Part shown: in pieces, positions 1 to 7,239 of the stretch
Position numbering within the stretch: the first letter of the stretch is position 1
Layout of the letters: each line of letters starts with the position of its first letter
Assembly (NCBI RefSeq): GCF_009729415.1
Contig: NZ_MPKW01000033.1
Location: 269,820 to 333,819 of the forward strand
From: Mycolicibacterium sp. CBMA 234
GTDB lineage: Bacteria > Actinomycetota > Actinomycetes > Mycobacteriales > Mycobacteriaceae
DNA: 64,000 bases
Direction: 5' to 3'
The notes under the pieces: generated by a model
Seen by the model: the letters and a program-made list of their open reading frames with translations, nothing else
Database searches by the model: none
Told to the model about the DNA's origin: nothing
Program-made: the position numbers and the translations under genes

Positions 1-257
1 TGGGTCGGTAGATCGAGGGCGACCGAGAGCCCCGTCCCACCCTGATCCAGCAGGTACCGGTACCTCTGATTGGACTCCTCGGCGGTGCCGAAACCCGAGT
101 ACTGGCGGAAGGTCCACAGCTTTCCGCGGTACCCGGACGCGAAATTACCCCGGGTGAAGGGGAATTCACCCGGCTGTGGCGGATCGACCTGTCGATCCGC
201 GGGTCCGTAGACCGGTTTCAGCGGTATTCCGGACGGAGTCTGGCCATCGTTATCCAT
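1..257 (-). CDS. Acyl-CoA mutase large subunit (methylmalonyl-CoA mutase family), N-terminal part, runs off the left edge
   Basis: The reverse strand read from the ATG at 257 has no stop before the edge, giving 85 codons. Residues of the kind KLWTFRQYSGFGTAEESN followed by RYRYLLDQGGTGLSVALDLPT match the highly conserved start of the B12-dependent methylmalonyl-CoA / isobutyryl-CoA mutase catalytic subunit, which rearranges the carbon skeleton of branched acyl-CoAs. The B12-binding part and the exact substrate class cannot be seen. The start codon lies inside a perfect palindrome (248-269). The gene is divergent from the SDR at 327. Family is well supported; substrate is open. Confidence 0.85.
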   Translation of the reverse strand, partial: MDNDGQTPSGIPLKPVYGPADRQVDPPQPGEFPFTRGNFASGYRGKLWTFRQYSGFGTAEESNQRYRYLLDQGGTGLSVALDLPT

Positions 258-269
258 CAATGGATAACG
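248..269. promoter_or_regulatory. Perfect 10-bp inverted repeat over the mutase start codon
   Basis: CGTTATCCAT at 248-257 is followed by a 2-base spacer (CA) and its exact reverse complement ATGGATAACG at 260-269. It sits between the divergent mutase and SDR genes and contains the mutase start codon. It is most likely an operator; it differs from the TACTGT-N7-ACAGTA motif found further right, so a different regulator would be involved. Confidence 0.5.
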
Positions 270-326
270 TACTTGCAAAAAAAGAGAATGCCAATACCAT
301 TCCCGTTAACAGCTCAGAGGAGGACG

Positions 327-1148
327 ATGACGGACCGCACGCTCGCCGACAAGACAATGGTGATATCCGGGGCAAGTAGGGGTATCGGACTCGCGATCGC
401 CATCGCCGCCGCCGGGCAGGGAGCCAACGTCGTGCTCCTCGCGAAGACCGCCGAGCCTCACCCCCGACTACCCGGCACGGTCTACACGGCCGCCGAAGAC
501 ATCGAGGCCGCCGGCGGCAAAGCTGCCGCCGTGGTCGGCGACATCCGCTCCGAGGACGACGTCAACCGGGCCATCGATGTCGCGGTCGACCGCTTCGGCG
601 GCGTCGACATCTGCGTCAACAACGCGAGTGCCATCGGCACGGAGCCGACGGAGACGCTGTCCGCCAAGAAGTTCGACCTCATGCAGCAGGTCAATCTCCG
701 GGGCGCCTTCCTGCTGACGAAGGCCGCGCTGCCGCATCTACGGAAGTCGGACAACGCCCATGTCCTGACCATTGCGCCGCCGCTCAACCTGAGCCCGCGT
801 TGGCTGGGCGCACATCCCTCTTACACGCTGTCGAAGTACGGGATGACGCTGCTGTCGCTGGGCTGGGCGGCCGAGTACGCCGATGCCGGCATTGCGTTCA
901 ACTGCCTGTGGCCACAGACCTATATCGCCACGTCCGCGGTGGCCAACATGGCCGACGGCGCCGCACTGCTGGACTCATCGCGCAGTCCGGCGATCATGGG
1001 CGACGCGGCAGTCCACATCCTCACCCGTCAGGCCACCGACTGCACCGCAGGCTGCTTCATCGACGCCGACGTGCTGACCGCGGCCGGCCACGACCTGGCC
1101 CCCTACGGCGGTGGTGAAAGCCCGATCCCGGATCTGTTCCTGGGCTAG
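327..1148 (+). CDS. SDR-family NAD(P)-dependent oxidoreductase
   Basis: The 273-aa protein is a classical Rossmann-fold short-chain dehydrogenase: cofactor loop GASRGIG near residue 15, the NNAS motif near residue 95, and YTLSK (catalytic Tyr and Lys) near residue 166. The ATG at 327 is preferred over in-frame ATGs from 273 because an AGAGGAGGA ribosome binding site ends just upstream at 324. The sequence style (C-terminal decoration, ATIAPPLNL segment) is like HSDL2-type SDRs that act on acyl chains, but the substrate is unknown. It is divergent from the mutase and its stop overlaps the 3' end of the convergent secreted protein gene by 4 bases. Confidence 0.85.
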   Translation: MTDRTLADKTMVISGASRGIGLAIAIAAAGQGANVVLLAKTAEPHPRLPGTVYTAAEDIEAAGGKAAAVVGDIRSEDDVNRAIDVAVDRFGGVDICVNNASAIGTEPTETLSAKKFDLMQQVNLRGAFLLTKAALPHLRKSDNAHVLTIAPPLNLSPRWLGAHPSYTLSKYGMTLLSLGWAAEYADAGIAFNCLWPQTYIATSAVANMADGAALLDSSRSPAIMGDAAVHILTRQATDCTAGCFIDADVLTAAGHDLAPYGGGESPIPDLFLG

Positions 1149-1561
1149 AAGTTCGAGTTGGGGTTGTCGTAGTGGTCGCCACGGATCCAGCGCGTCACAC
1201 CGGTGCCGTTGCGATCCAACTTGGGCCCACAGAACAGCAATAGGCCGTCAGGGGCCTGAGCCATCTGGTTGAACGGTTGGTCGCAAGGCGTATCGAAGTC
1301 ACGGATACCGGCCACCGGCAGCGCGCGGAAGTAGCGCGGCGGCAACCCACGTGCCGAATCGCAGTACACCACCCTGACCCAGTCAGTGGTGGCGAACGTG
1401 AAGTAGGTGACGTTGTCGCAGTCTGCGCCCAACGCGACGACGCGGTTGATTCCCGGCACGCACGACGGATCATCACACCGAACCGGGTCAGCCGAAGCAG
1501 CCGCCGGCCAATGCAATCCGACGAGCGCCATGACACCCACCGCACACGAAAATCGCCGCAT
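1145..1561 (-). CDS. Small secreted hypothetical protein
   Basis: A 138-aa protein starts with an Arg pair and a hydrophobic stretch (about residues 5-22) ending in an AASA-D cleavage-type site, so it is probably exported by Sec. The mature part has about six cysteines (for example CDDPSC, DCDNV, YCDSA, PCDQP, FCGPK), suggesting disulfide bonds outside the cytoplasm. No catalytic motif is recognised. Mycobacterial small secreted proteins of this type are common and mostly of unknown role. It is convergent with the SDR and divergent from the thioesterase-like gene. Confidence 0.7.
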   Translation of the reverse strand: MRRFSCAVGVMALVGLHWPAAASADPVRCDDPSCVPGINRVVALGADCDNVTYFTFATTDWVRVVYCDSARGLPPRYFRALPVAGIRDFDTPCDQPFNQMAQAPDGLLLFCGPKLDRNGTGVTRWIRGDHYDNPNSNF

Positions 1562-1654
1562 CAGGCGAGCGTACCCTGTCGTCGCTCTCCATTTTCGGTA
1601 ATGTCACTCTCGATAGCGCCTAACGGGAATATCAAGCGTCTGGAGGCCGCCCTC

Positions 1655-2068
1655 GTGAGTACCGTCGACGACGCGTCGCCCCCGCTGACGACCTTGAAGC
1701 AACTGTTCGCCCACCTGGGTCTGGCAGAGGTCGACGCACCAGAGGGCGTACTGGCCATGGAACTTCCAGTGACCCAGGCCGTCGTCAATACCAACGGTGG
1801 GCTACAGGGTGGACTGATCGCCACCATGGCCGACGTCGCCGCCGGCCTCTTGGTCTCCCGCACCATGGCGTTCGGCAACGGCATAACCACAACCGACCTG
1901 CACATCCGGTACCTGCGCCGCATCGACATCGGGCCCGCCCGCGCAGTGGCACGGATCGTCCACCATGGCCGCCGCTCGGCCGTCGTTCAGGTCGAAATCC
2001 TCCGCGGCAACGGCGATCTCGCCGCGACGGCGACAGTCAACTTCGCCGCGTTGGAACGTCGATCCTGA
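1655..2068 (+). CDS. PaaI-type hotdog-fold acyl-CoA thioesterase
   Basis: The 137-aa reading (GTG at 1655, with GGAGG 8 bases upstream) carries a single hotdog domain: NTNGGLQGGLIATMADVAAG matches the N-G-x-x-H/Q-G-G helix region of PaaI/YdiI-type thioesterases and TTDLHIRYLRR the following central strand. Such enzymes hydrolyse acyl-CoA or aryl-CoA, releasing CoA from stalled intermediates. The usual His of the HGG motif is Gln here, as in some family members. An upstream in-frame ATG at 1601 would add 18 residues but has no clear ribosome binding site. Its stop directly abuts the 3' end of the convergent crotonase gene. Confidence 0.75.
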   Translation: MSTVDDASPPLTTLKQLFAHLGLAEVDAPEGVLAMELPVTQAVVNTNGGLQGGLIATMADVAAGLLVSRTMAFGNGITTTDLHIRYLRRIDIGPARAVARIVHHGRRSAVVQVEILRGNGDLAATATVNFAALERRS

Positions 2069-2977
2069 TCACTCCCCGCCGCGCACCTGGTCCTTGACCG
2101 CCGGCACCACAGGAGGCGCGGTGCGCCAGTTCGGCAGTCCGTCCTCCTCCATCCCGACCGGGAATCCGTTCTCGTGCACCTGCGCCCAGTGACTGTGGTT
2201 GAGCTCGTGCAGGGTGAAGCAGGCATTCAAGGAGTTGTAGAACCCCATGTTGTCCTGCGTCTGGTTCACCGATTCTTTGATCAGCAGGGCCGCCATCGTC
2301 GGCACTGCGGCAATGCGGCGCGCGAATTCCAGCGTACGGTCGGCAAGTTCGTCAGCGGGGAACACCTTGCTCACCATGCCCATGCGGTGGGCCTCGTCCA
2401 CCGAGAGACTGTCGCCGGTCAGCATCAACTCTTTCGTCTTGCGCGGGCCGAATTCCCATGGGTGCGCGAAGTATTCGACGCCGCACATGCCCAGTCGAGT
2501 GCCCACCACATCCGCGAAGGTGGTGTCGTCGGCCGCGACGATCAGATCGCACGCCCACATCAGCATCAGCGAGGCTGCGTACACGTCACCGTGCACCTGG
2601 GCGACGGTGATCTTGCGCAGGTTGCGCCACCGGCGGGTGTTCTCGAAGTAGTAGTGCCACTCCTGCAGCATCAGCATCTCCGCGCCCGAACGGGTGGCGC
2701 CGTTGATCCGGAAGCTCGGGTGCTGGTCCGGTCCCGGCGCGCGTTCCGCGCGGGACTGCGACGAGCCGAGATCGTGGCCAGAGGAGAACATCGGCCCCAG
2801 CCCACCGAGGATGACGACCCGCACGGTGTCGTCGGCCTCGGCCTGCAGGAACGCCTCGTGCAGCTCGGTCAGCATGCCGCGACTCTGCGCATTGCGAGTG
2901 TCCGGGCGGTTCAACATGATTCGGGCGATGGTGCCCTCGTCGAGGGTTTCGTACGTGACGTACTTGTACTCACTCAT
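2069..2977 (-). CDS. Enoyl-CoA hydratase/isomerase family protein
   Basis: A 302-aa crotonase-fold protein (MLNRPDTRNAQS near residue 20, oxyanion region MFSSGHDLGSS near 63). At the two positions that hold catalytic glutamates in classical hydratases it has AASLMLM and DVVGTRLG, so simple water addition is not assured; it may be an isomerase, hydrolase or a divergent hydratase. It is longer than usual, with an insert around residues 70-110. It is the last gene of a minus-strand operon (LLM, P450, small protein, Zn-ribbon/OB, thiolase-like, this gene), 12 bases after the thiolase-like gene. Confidence 0.85.
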   Translation of the reverse strand: MSEYKYVTYETLDEGTIARIMLNRPDTRNAQSRGMLTELHEAFLQAEADDTVRVVILGGLGPMFSSGHDLGSSQSRAERAPGPDQHPSFRINGATRSGAEMLMLQEWHYYFENTRRWRNLRKITVAQVHGDVYAASLMLMWACDLIVAADDTTFADVVGTRLGMCGVEYFAHPWEFGPRKTKELMLTGDSLSVDEAHRMGMVSKVFPADELADRTLEFARRIAAVPTMAALLIKESVNQTQDNMGFYNSLNACFTLHELNHSHWAQVHENGFPVGMEEDGLPNWRTAPPVVPAVKDQVRGGE

Positions 2978-2989
2978 GTCGCGCCTCCC

Positions 2990-4135
2990 CTAGAGACTCA
3001 GAATGGTCGCCGAGGCGGTACCCGGCGCGCCGTACACCTGGGCCAGCCCGACGCGCGGGTTGCCCGGCACTTGCCGCTCCCCCGCCTCACCGCGCAGCTG
3101 CCGCACCAACTCGTGCATCTGGCGCAGGCCCGAAGCGCCGATCGGCTCGCCGTTGGCGATCAATCCGCCGTCGGTGTTGATCGGCAGCGACCCGTGAATC
3201 TCGGTAGCGCCGTCGGCCAGCAGCTTCTCCTGCTCGCCGTCGGCACACAGCCCGGTCTCGGCCATGTGGATGAGCTCGGCGCCGGCGTCGGTGTCCTGCA
3301 GCTGTGCGATATCCACGTCCTCGGGGCCGATACCGGCGGCCTCGTAGGCGGCCTTGGCCGCGAATACCGTCGGCGACGGGTCCTCGTCCAACGGTGCCGA
3401 CGTGGCGTGCACCTCGTAGGCGCCGTAGGTCCGGGTGCGAATCTCACTGGCCCGCACGTACACCGGCTTGTCGGTGTAGCGGTGGGCGATGTCGGCGCGG
3501 CACATGATGACCGCGGCGGCACCCTCGTCGGGAGCGCAGAACATGTACTGGCGCAACGGGTAGTTGAGCACTGGCGAAGCCATGATTTCGTCGACCGAAA
3601 TCTCTTTGCGCCGGAACGCATTCGGGTTGAGGACGCCGTTGCGGAAGTTCTTGTTGGCCACCCGTGCCAGCGTCTCCTCGGAGATGCCGTGCTTGTTGAT
3701 GTAGTGGTTGGCCTTCATCCCGAAGAACTTGGTGGTGACGAACTGGCCGTTGTTGGCGTACCACTGGGGCAGCGCAAGCTTGGCCGGGTCGTCGGTGAAG
3801 GCGCCGCGCGGGTGCTTGTCCAGGCCGATGGCAATGCCGATGTCGTACTTGCCCAATCGGATGGTGTCGGCGGTCTGCTGGATGGCGCTGGCCGCGGTGG
3901 CGCAGGCGTTGAACACATTGGTGAACGTGATGCCCGTCAGCCCCACCAGGCGCGTGACCGCGTCGGGGTTGGACACTTCGTAGCTGCCGCCGAAGCCGAA
4001 CTGGATGTCCTTCCACTCCAGCTTCGCATCGGTCAGCGCACTCTGGATCGCTTCGGCACCCATCTCCATGGCGGTCTTGTCGAACCGCCCGAAGGGGTGG
4101 ATACCGACACCGATGATCGTTACGTCGTTGCTCAT
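2990..4135 (-). CDS. Ltp-like thiolase-fold protein (candidate side-chain aldolase)
   Basis: The 381-aa protein has the SCP-x/Ltp thiolase fold: active-site-type Cys78 in NVFNACATAAS and the C-terminal NTDGGLIANGEPIGASG and YGAPGT blocks. Members encoded beside a Zn-ribbon/OB-fold (DUF35) protein include Ltp2, which performs retro-aldol cleavage of hydroxylated steroid side-chain CoA esters rather than thiolysis. Here the start codon overlaps the stop of exactly such a partner (4132-4557), so an aldolase role is a reasonable inference. A close paralogue of the same length lies at 15,314. Cytoplasmic; part of the 7174-to-2069 operon. Confidence 0.85.
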   Translation of the reverse strand: MSNDVTIIGVGIHPFGRFDKTAMEMGAEAIQSALTDAKLEWKDIQFGFGGSYEVSNPDAVTRLVGLTGITFTNVFNACATAASAIQQTADTIRLGKYDIGIAIGLDKHPRGAFTDDPAKLALPQWYANNGQFVTTKFFGMKANHYINKHGISEETLARVANKNFRNGVLNPNAFRRKEISVDEIMASPVLNYPLRQYMFCAPDEGAAAVIMCRADIAHRYTDKPVYVRASEIRTRTYGAYEVHATSAPLDEDPSPTVFAAKAAYEAAGIGPEDVDIAQLQDTDAGAELIHMAETGLCADGEQEKLLADGATEIHGSLPINTDGGLIANGEPIGASGLRQMHELVRQLRGEAGERQVPGNPRVGLAQVYGAPGTASATILSL

Positions 4136-4557
4136 ACCGCCACCGGCTTGAACCAGAAGGTCACGAGCTCATTGCCGTCCGCGTCAGTGGCGAAGGGCGC
4201 CATGGTGAGCTCGACCTCCATGCCGAATTCCAGCTTGGCGGGATCGTTTTCGGTGAGCCGGCCTTCGACCCGAATGACGTCACCGAGCTGCACCAGCCCG
4301 ACACCGAACGGCACGAAATCCCTACCCGTGGGACCTGCGTACGGCGCACCGGGCGGGAATCCCTGTGTGGTCCAGGCGATCACGGTGCCGCGACGCGGCA
4401 GCAGCACGTCGGACATCTCGGCCTTGCTGCATTTCGGGCAGCGGTCCTGGCGCGGGAACGTCGTCGCCGAACAGGCACCGCACTGGCTACCGATCAGCTG
4501 CGGTTCCGCGTCCGGCCACGTGGAGATTTCGGGGGCAAGAGCCTTCTGCATCGTCAC
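4132..4557 (-). CDS. Zn-ribbon / OB-fold acyl-CoA-binding partner protein (DUF35 family)
   Basis: The 141-aa protein has a rubredoxin-like zinc ribbon with Cys26, Cys29, Cys40 and Cys43 (CGAC...CPKC), followed by an OB fold (about residues 55-140). In Ltp2/ChsH2-type systems this domain binds the CoA part of the substrate and stabilises the aldolase. It overlaps the thiolase-like gene by 4 bases (ATGA), a sign of translational coupling and a joint complex. Family assignment is firm; the exact complex is inferred. Confidence 0.9.
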   Translation of the reverse strand: MTMQKALAPEISTWPDAEPQLIGSQCGACSATTFPRQDRCPKCSKAEMSDVLLPRRGTVIAWTTQGFPPGAPYAGPTGRDFVPFGVGLVQLGDVIRVEGRLTENDPAKLEFGMEVELTMAPFATDADGNELVTFWFKPVAV

Positions 4558-4559
4558 TC

Positions 4560-4862
4560 CTAATCGCTCGCGGGGAGGGGTTTGGCTTCCTTGAGCACCA
4601 GCGGGGTCGACCCCACGCTCAGCGTGCCCGCGCCCGCCTTGGTGACCAGCACCTCGGCCGCGGCGTCGTCGACGTACCGCTTACCCATCACGGTGCCGCC
4701 GGACAGCTCCGGGTCCAGCACCTCAGTGCCGTCGACCTCGGCATCGAGCGCCACCATCGGCGCGCCTCCGCACCGCAGGTCGTCCAGGCTGTCACCAGTC
4801 CGCACGACGATCACCTGCGTGTCACAGACCTGACTCCGCAGACGGCTACCTGTCTTGACCAT
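4560..4862 (-). CDS. Small conserved-looking protein of unknown function
   Basis: The reading from ATG 4862 gives 100 aa (MVKTGSRLRSQVCDTQVIVVR...). I recognise no catalytic motif. The sequence contains a CDTQVIVVR strand, an LRCGGAPM segment, and ends in a KEAKPLP tail. An in-frame ATG at 4946 would run into the P450 gene and is less likely. It lies between the P450 and the Zn-ribbon protein in the same operon (37-base and 2-base gaps), so it probably serves the same pathway, perhaps as a small binding or assembly protein. That role is speculation. Confidence 0.65.
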   Translation of the reverse strand: MVKTGSRLRSQVCDTQVIVVRTGDSLDDLRCGGAPMVALDAEVDGTEVLDPELSGGTVMGKRYVDDAAAEVLVTKAGAGTLSVGSTPLVLKEAKPLPASD

Positions 4863-4899
4863 GAGAACTAGATTATCAGATAGGAGAACGACACTTCCA

Positions 4900-6135
4900 T
4901 CAAGCCAGCGAGTAGCGGATCGGCAGATGTTTGAGACCGCCGACAAAGATGGTCGCGGTGTGCTGCGGGACGCCCGCCAGTTCGATCGATCGCAGCCTGG
5001 GGATCAACTCCGAGAAGAAACTGGTGACCTCCATGCGCGCGAGCGCCGCACCCAGACAGAAGTGGACGCCGTAGCCGAACGCCACGTGCTTGTTGGGGTC
5101 TCGACCCACATCGAAGCGGAACGGATCTTTGAACGTCTCTTCGTCACGGTTGGCCGACACATACGACAGCAGCACCGACTCCCCCGCGGCGATCGGCACG
5201 CCCCGCACGGTGGTGTCCTCACGCGCGGTGCGCATGAACTCCTTCACCGGCGTCACCCAGCGGATCATCTCCTCTGTGGCAAGAGGCATCAGCTCGGGGT
5301 TGTCCCGAAGCCGCGCAAGCTGATCCGGATTCTCGATCAGCGCATGCAGCCCGCCGGAGACCACTGCGCTGGTGGTGTCATGGCCGGCGGTCGCGATGAT
5401 CACGTAGTACGAGACAGTGTCGATGTCCCCCAACGGTTCTCCGTCGAGGCGCGCATTGGCGATGGCCGACGCCAGGTCGTCGGTCGGGTTGTCCCGGCGC
5501 GCAGCGGTCAACGCAGTGAAATAGCTGAACATCTCGAACAGCGCGGCACCTTTCTCCTCGGGAGTGACGCCCCGGGAGAACTCCGAATCATCCGCGCCGA
5601 ACAGTTCCTGGGTGTACGCCAGCATCCGCGGGAAGTCGGACTCGGGCAGGCCGAGCAGCGACATGATCACGTACAGCGGGTAGTTCACCGCAACCTCTTG
5701 GACGAAATCGCATTCGCCGCCCAACTCCACCATCCGGTCGACGTAGCGCTTGGCCAGTTCATCGACGCGAACGCGTAAGTCCCGCATGGCCTTCGGCCGA
5801 AACCAGTCAGCGCCGATGGCCCGTACCAGCCGGTGCTGCGGATCATCCATGTGGATCAGCGTGCTGATGCCGAGTGCAGCCTGATGCTCGTCGGCCTCGG
5901 CGGTCATCAGCACCGGCCGCGGCGAGTTGGTGAACAGCGTGTTGGCCCGTTCGATCGCCATGACGTCGTCGTGTTTGGCGATGGCCCAGAACGGCTTGTA
6001 GCCGGGCGCGTCGACCTTGGACACGGGTGCGTTGGCACGCAGAAATGACAGTGCCGCATGGAGTTTCGGCTCGTCGGCGTAGGCGGACGGATCGGCGAAC
6101 ACACCGGCAGCGTCGGCGGTGGTCGGGGCACTCAT
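4900..6135 (-). CDS. Cytochrome P450 (first of two)
   Basis: The 411-aa protein shows the P450 signatures: I-helix ATAGHDTTS, ExxR-type helix EEMIRW, and heme loop FGYGVHFCLG with the heme-ligand Cys360. It is a soluble bacterial class I enzyme that inserts one oxygen atom using NAD(P)H through ferredoxin and ferredoxin reductase, neither of which is encoded nearby. The start at 6135 has a GGAG site 8-9 bases upstream; an open frame continues to 6480 but overlaps the LLM gene. Context suggests hydroxylation of an alicyclic or steroid/terpenoid-like acid. Substrate unknown. Confidence 0.93.
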   Translation of the reverse strand: MSAPTTADAAGVFADPSAYADEPKLHAALSFLRANAPVSKVDAPGYKPFWAIAKHDDVMAIERANTLFTNSPRPVLMTAEADEHQAALGISTLIHMDDPQHRLVRAIGADWFRPKAMRDLRVRVDELAKRYVDRMVELGGECDFVQEVAVNYPLYVIMSLLGLPESDFPRMLAYTQELFGADDSEFSRGVTPEEKGAALFEMFSYFTALTAARRDNPTDDLASAIANARLDGEPLGDIDTVSYYVIIATAGHDTTSAVVSGGLHALIENPDQLARLRDNPELMPLATEEMIRWVTPVKEFMRTAREDTTVRGVPIAAGESVLLSYVSANRDEETFKDPFRFDVGRDPNKHVAFGYGVHFCLGAALARMEVTSFFSELIPRLRSIELAGVPQHTATIFVGGLKHLPIRYSLA

Positions 6136-6145
6136 GGGCGGCTCC

Positions 6146-7174
6146 TTACATTTGCAATTCGACGAGTACAGCTTTGACGGTTTCCTCCGGCAACTGCGGC
6201 GGCAGCCCGACGGTGACCCGATCGATGACACCGGCGCAGCGCTCCCGGATCGCCGGGGCCAACTCGTCAACCGGGGCGACGACGGCGAATTCGGCCAGCA
6301 TCGTGTCGTCGATGAGCTGCGCCATCGCATCCCATTCGCCGCCCAATGACAATCGACGAAGCTCGGGCTGCAGGTCGCCCCAGCCGTGCAGCTCGAGGAC
6401 GCGGCGGTACGCCGGCGTCGACGCGTAGAAGGCGATCTGTTTGCGGGCCCGTGCAGCGGCGACGGCCATCTCGCCCTCATCAGTGCCGGTGACGACGAAG
6501 ACGGGAGAAGTCATCTCGAACTCGCTGCGGGCGCGGCCGGCGCGCTCCAGTCCGCGCCGCACCGCCGGTTCGGTCACTTCCAGGAGGTAGCGCCGGGTGG
6601 TGAACGCGTGACCGACCAGACCGGCACACACCTCGCCGCTCAGTTCTGTCATCGCATCGCCGACCGCGGCAACGAAAACCTTCGGAAACCCGTACTCGTG
6701 CGACTCGGGGACGAACATGGGGGTCATCAGCTTGTGCGTGTAGAAATCACCCTCGAACTGCAGGCGGTCGCCATCACGCCAGCACGTCCAAATCGCCTGC
6801 AGCGCAGCGATGAACTCCCGCATCCGACGGACCGGATGGCTCCACGGCATGCTGAACCGGTTCTCGATGTGGGGTTGAATCTGCGATCCCAGCCCGAGGA
6901 TGAAGCGGCCTCGCGAATAGCCCTGCAGATCCCACCCCACGTTCGCGACTGTCATGGGCGTCCGGGCGAATGCGACTGCGATGCCGGTACCGAGTTCGAT
7001 ACTGGAGGTGTGTTCGGCAGCCAGTGCCAGCGGCAGGAACGGATCGTGGTTGACCTCCGCGGTCCAGCAGCCGCCGTACCCGCGCCGCTCCAACGCGCTT
7101 GCCGCCTGCGGCACATCGGCGAGAGCGCAGTTCACGCCCCCGTCGACCCTCAGGCCAACACGGTCGCCAACCAT
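6146..7174 (-). CDS. F420-dependent LLM-class oxidoreductase (first of three)
   Basis: The 342-aa protein has the luciferase-like TIM barrel: GGYGGCWTAEVNHDPFLPLA near residue 35, IELGTGIAVAFARTP near 58 and RFILGLGSQIQPHIENRF near 90, as in mycobacterial F420-binding LLM proteins (TIGR03617-like). Such enzymes oxidise or reduce substrates with coenzyme F420. First gene of the minus-strand operon running to 2069. The start ATG is only 12 bases from the operator at 7186-7204 and has no ribosome binding site, so a leaderless transcript is possible. Confidence 0.85.
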   Translation of the reverse strand: MVGDRVGLRVDGGVNCALADVPQAASALERRGYGGCWTAEVNHDPFLPLALAAEHTSSIELGTGIAVAFARTPMTVANVGWDLQGYSRGRFILGLGSQIQPHIENRFSMPWSHPVRRMREFIAALQAIWTCWRDGDRLQFEGDFYTHKLMTPMFVPESHEYGFPKVFVAAVGDAMTELSGEVCAGLVGHAFTTRRYLLEVTEPAVRRGLERAGRARSEFEMTSPVFVVTGTDEGEMAVAAARARKQIAFYASTPAYRRVLELHGWGDLQPELRRLSLGGEWDAMAQLIDDTMLAEFAVVAPVDELAPAIRERCAGVIDRVTVGLPPQLPEETVKAVLVELQM

Positions 7175-7185
7175 GTTGTAGACGC

Positions 7186-7204
7186 TACAGTAAGCAATTC
7201 AGTA
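7186..7204. promoter_or_regulatory. TACTGT-type operator, site 1
   Basis: TACAGTAAGCAATTCAGTA: a 19-base imperfect palindrome matching TACTGT-N7-ACAGTA, located between the divergent LLM (7174) and carboxyltransferase (7240) operons. It is one of six such sites in the island and probably controls both directions. Confidence 0.6.
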
Positions 7205-7239
7205 TGGTCAACGTGACAAGCCATCAGTGAGGAACTGCG

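Noticed and set aside
294..314. Possible TACTGT-type operator before the SDR gene (TACCAT ... AACAGC)
   Set aside because: The half-sites are one base out of register with the motif and only partly matching.
2174..4594. Plus-strand open frame of 806 codons
   Set aside because: It is antisense to the crotonase, thiolase-like and Zn-ribbon genes, which have clear family motifs; high GC content produces long shadow frames.
4863..4899. Possible operator in the gap between the P450 and the small protein
   Set aside because: AT-rich but neither palindromic nor similar to the shared motif; the genes are likely co-transcribed.
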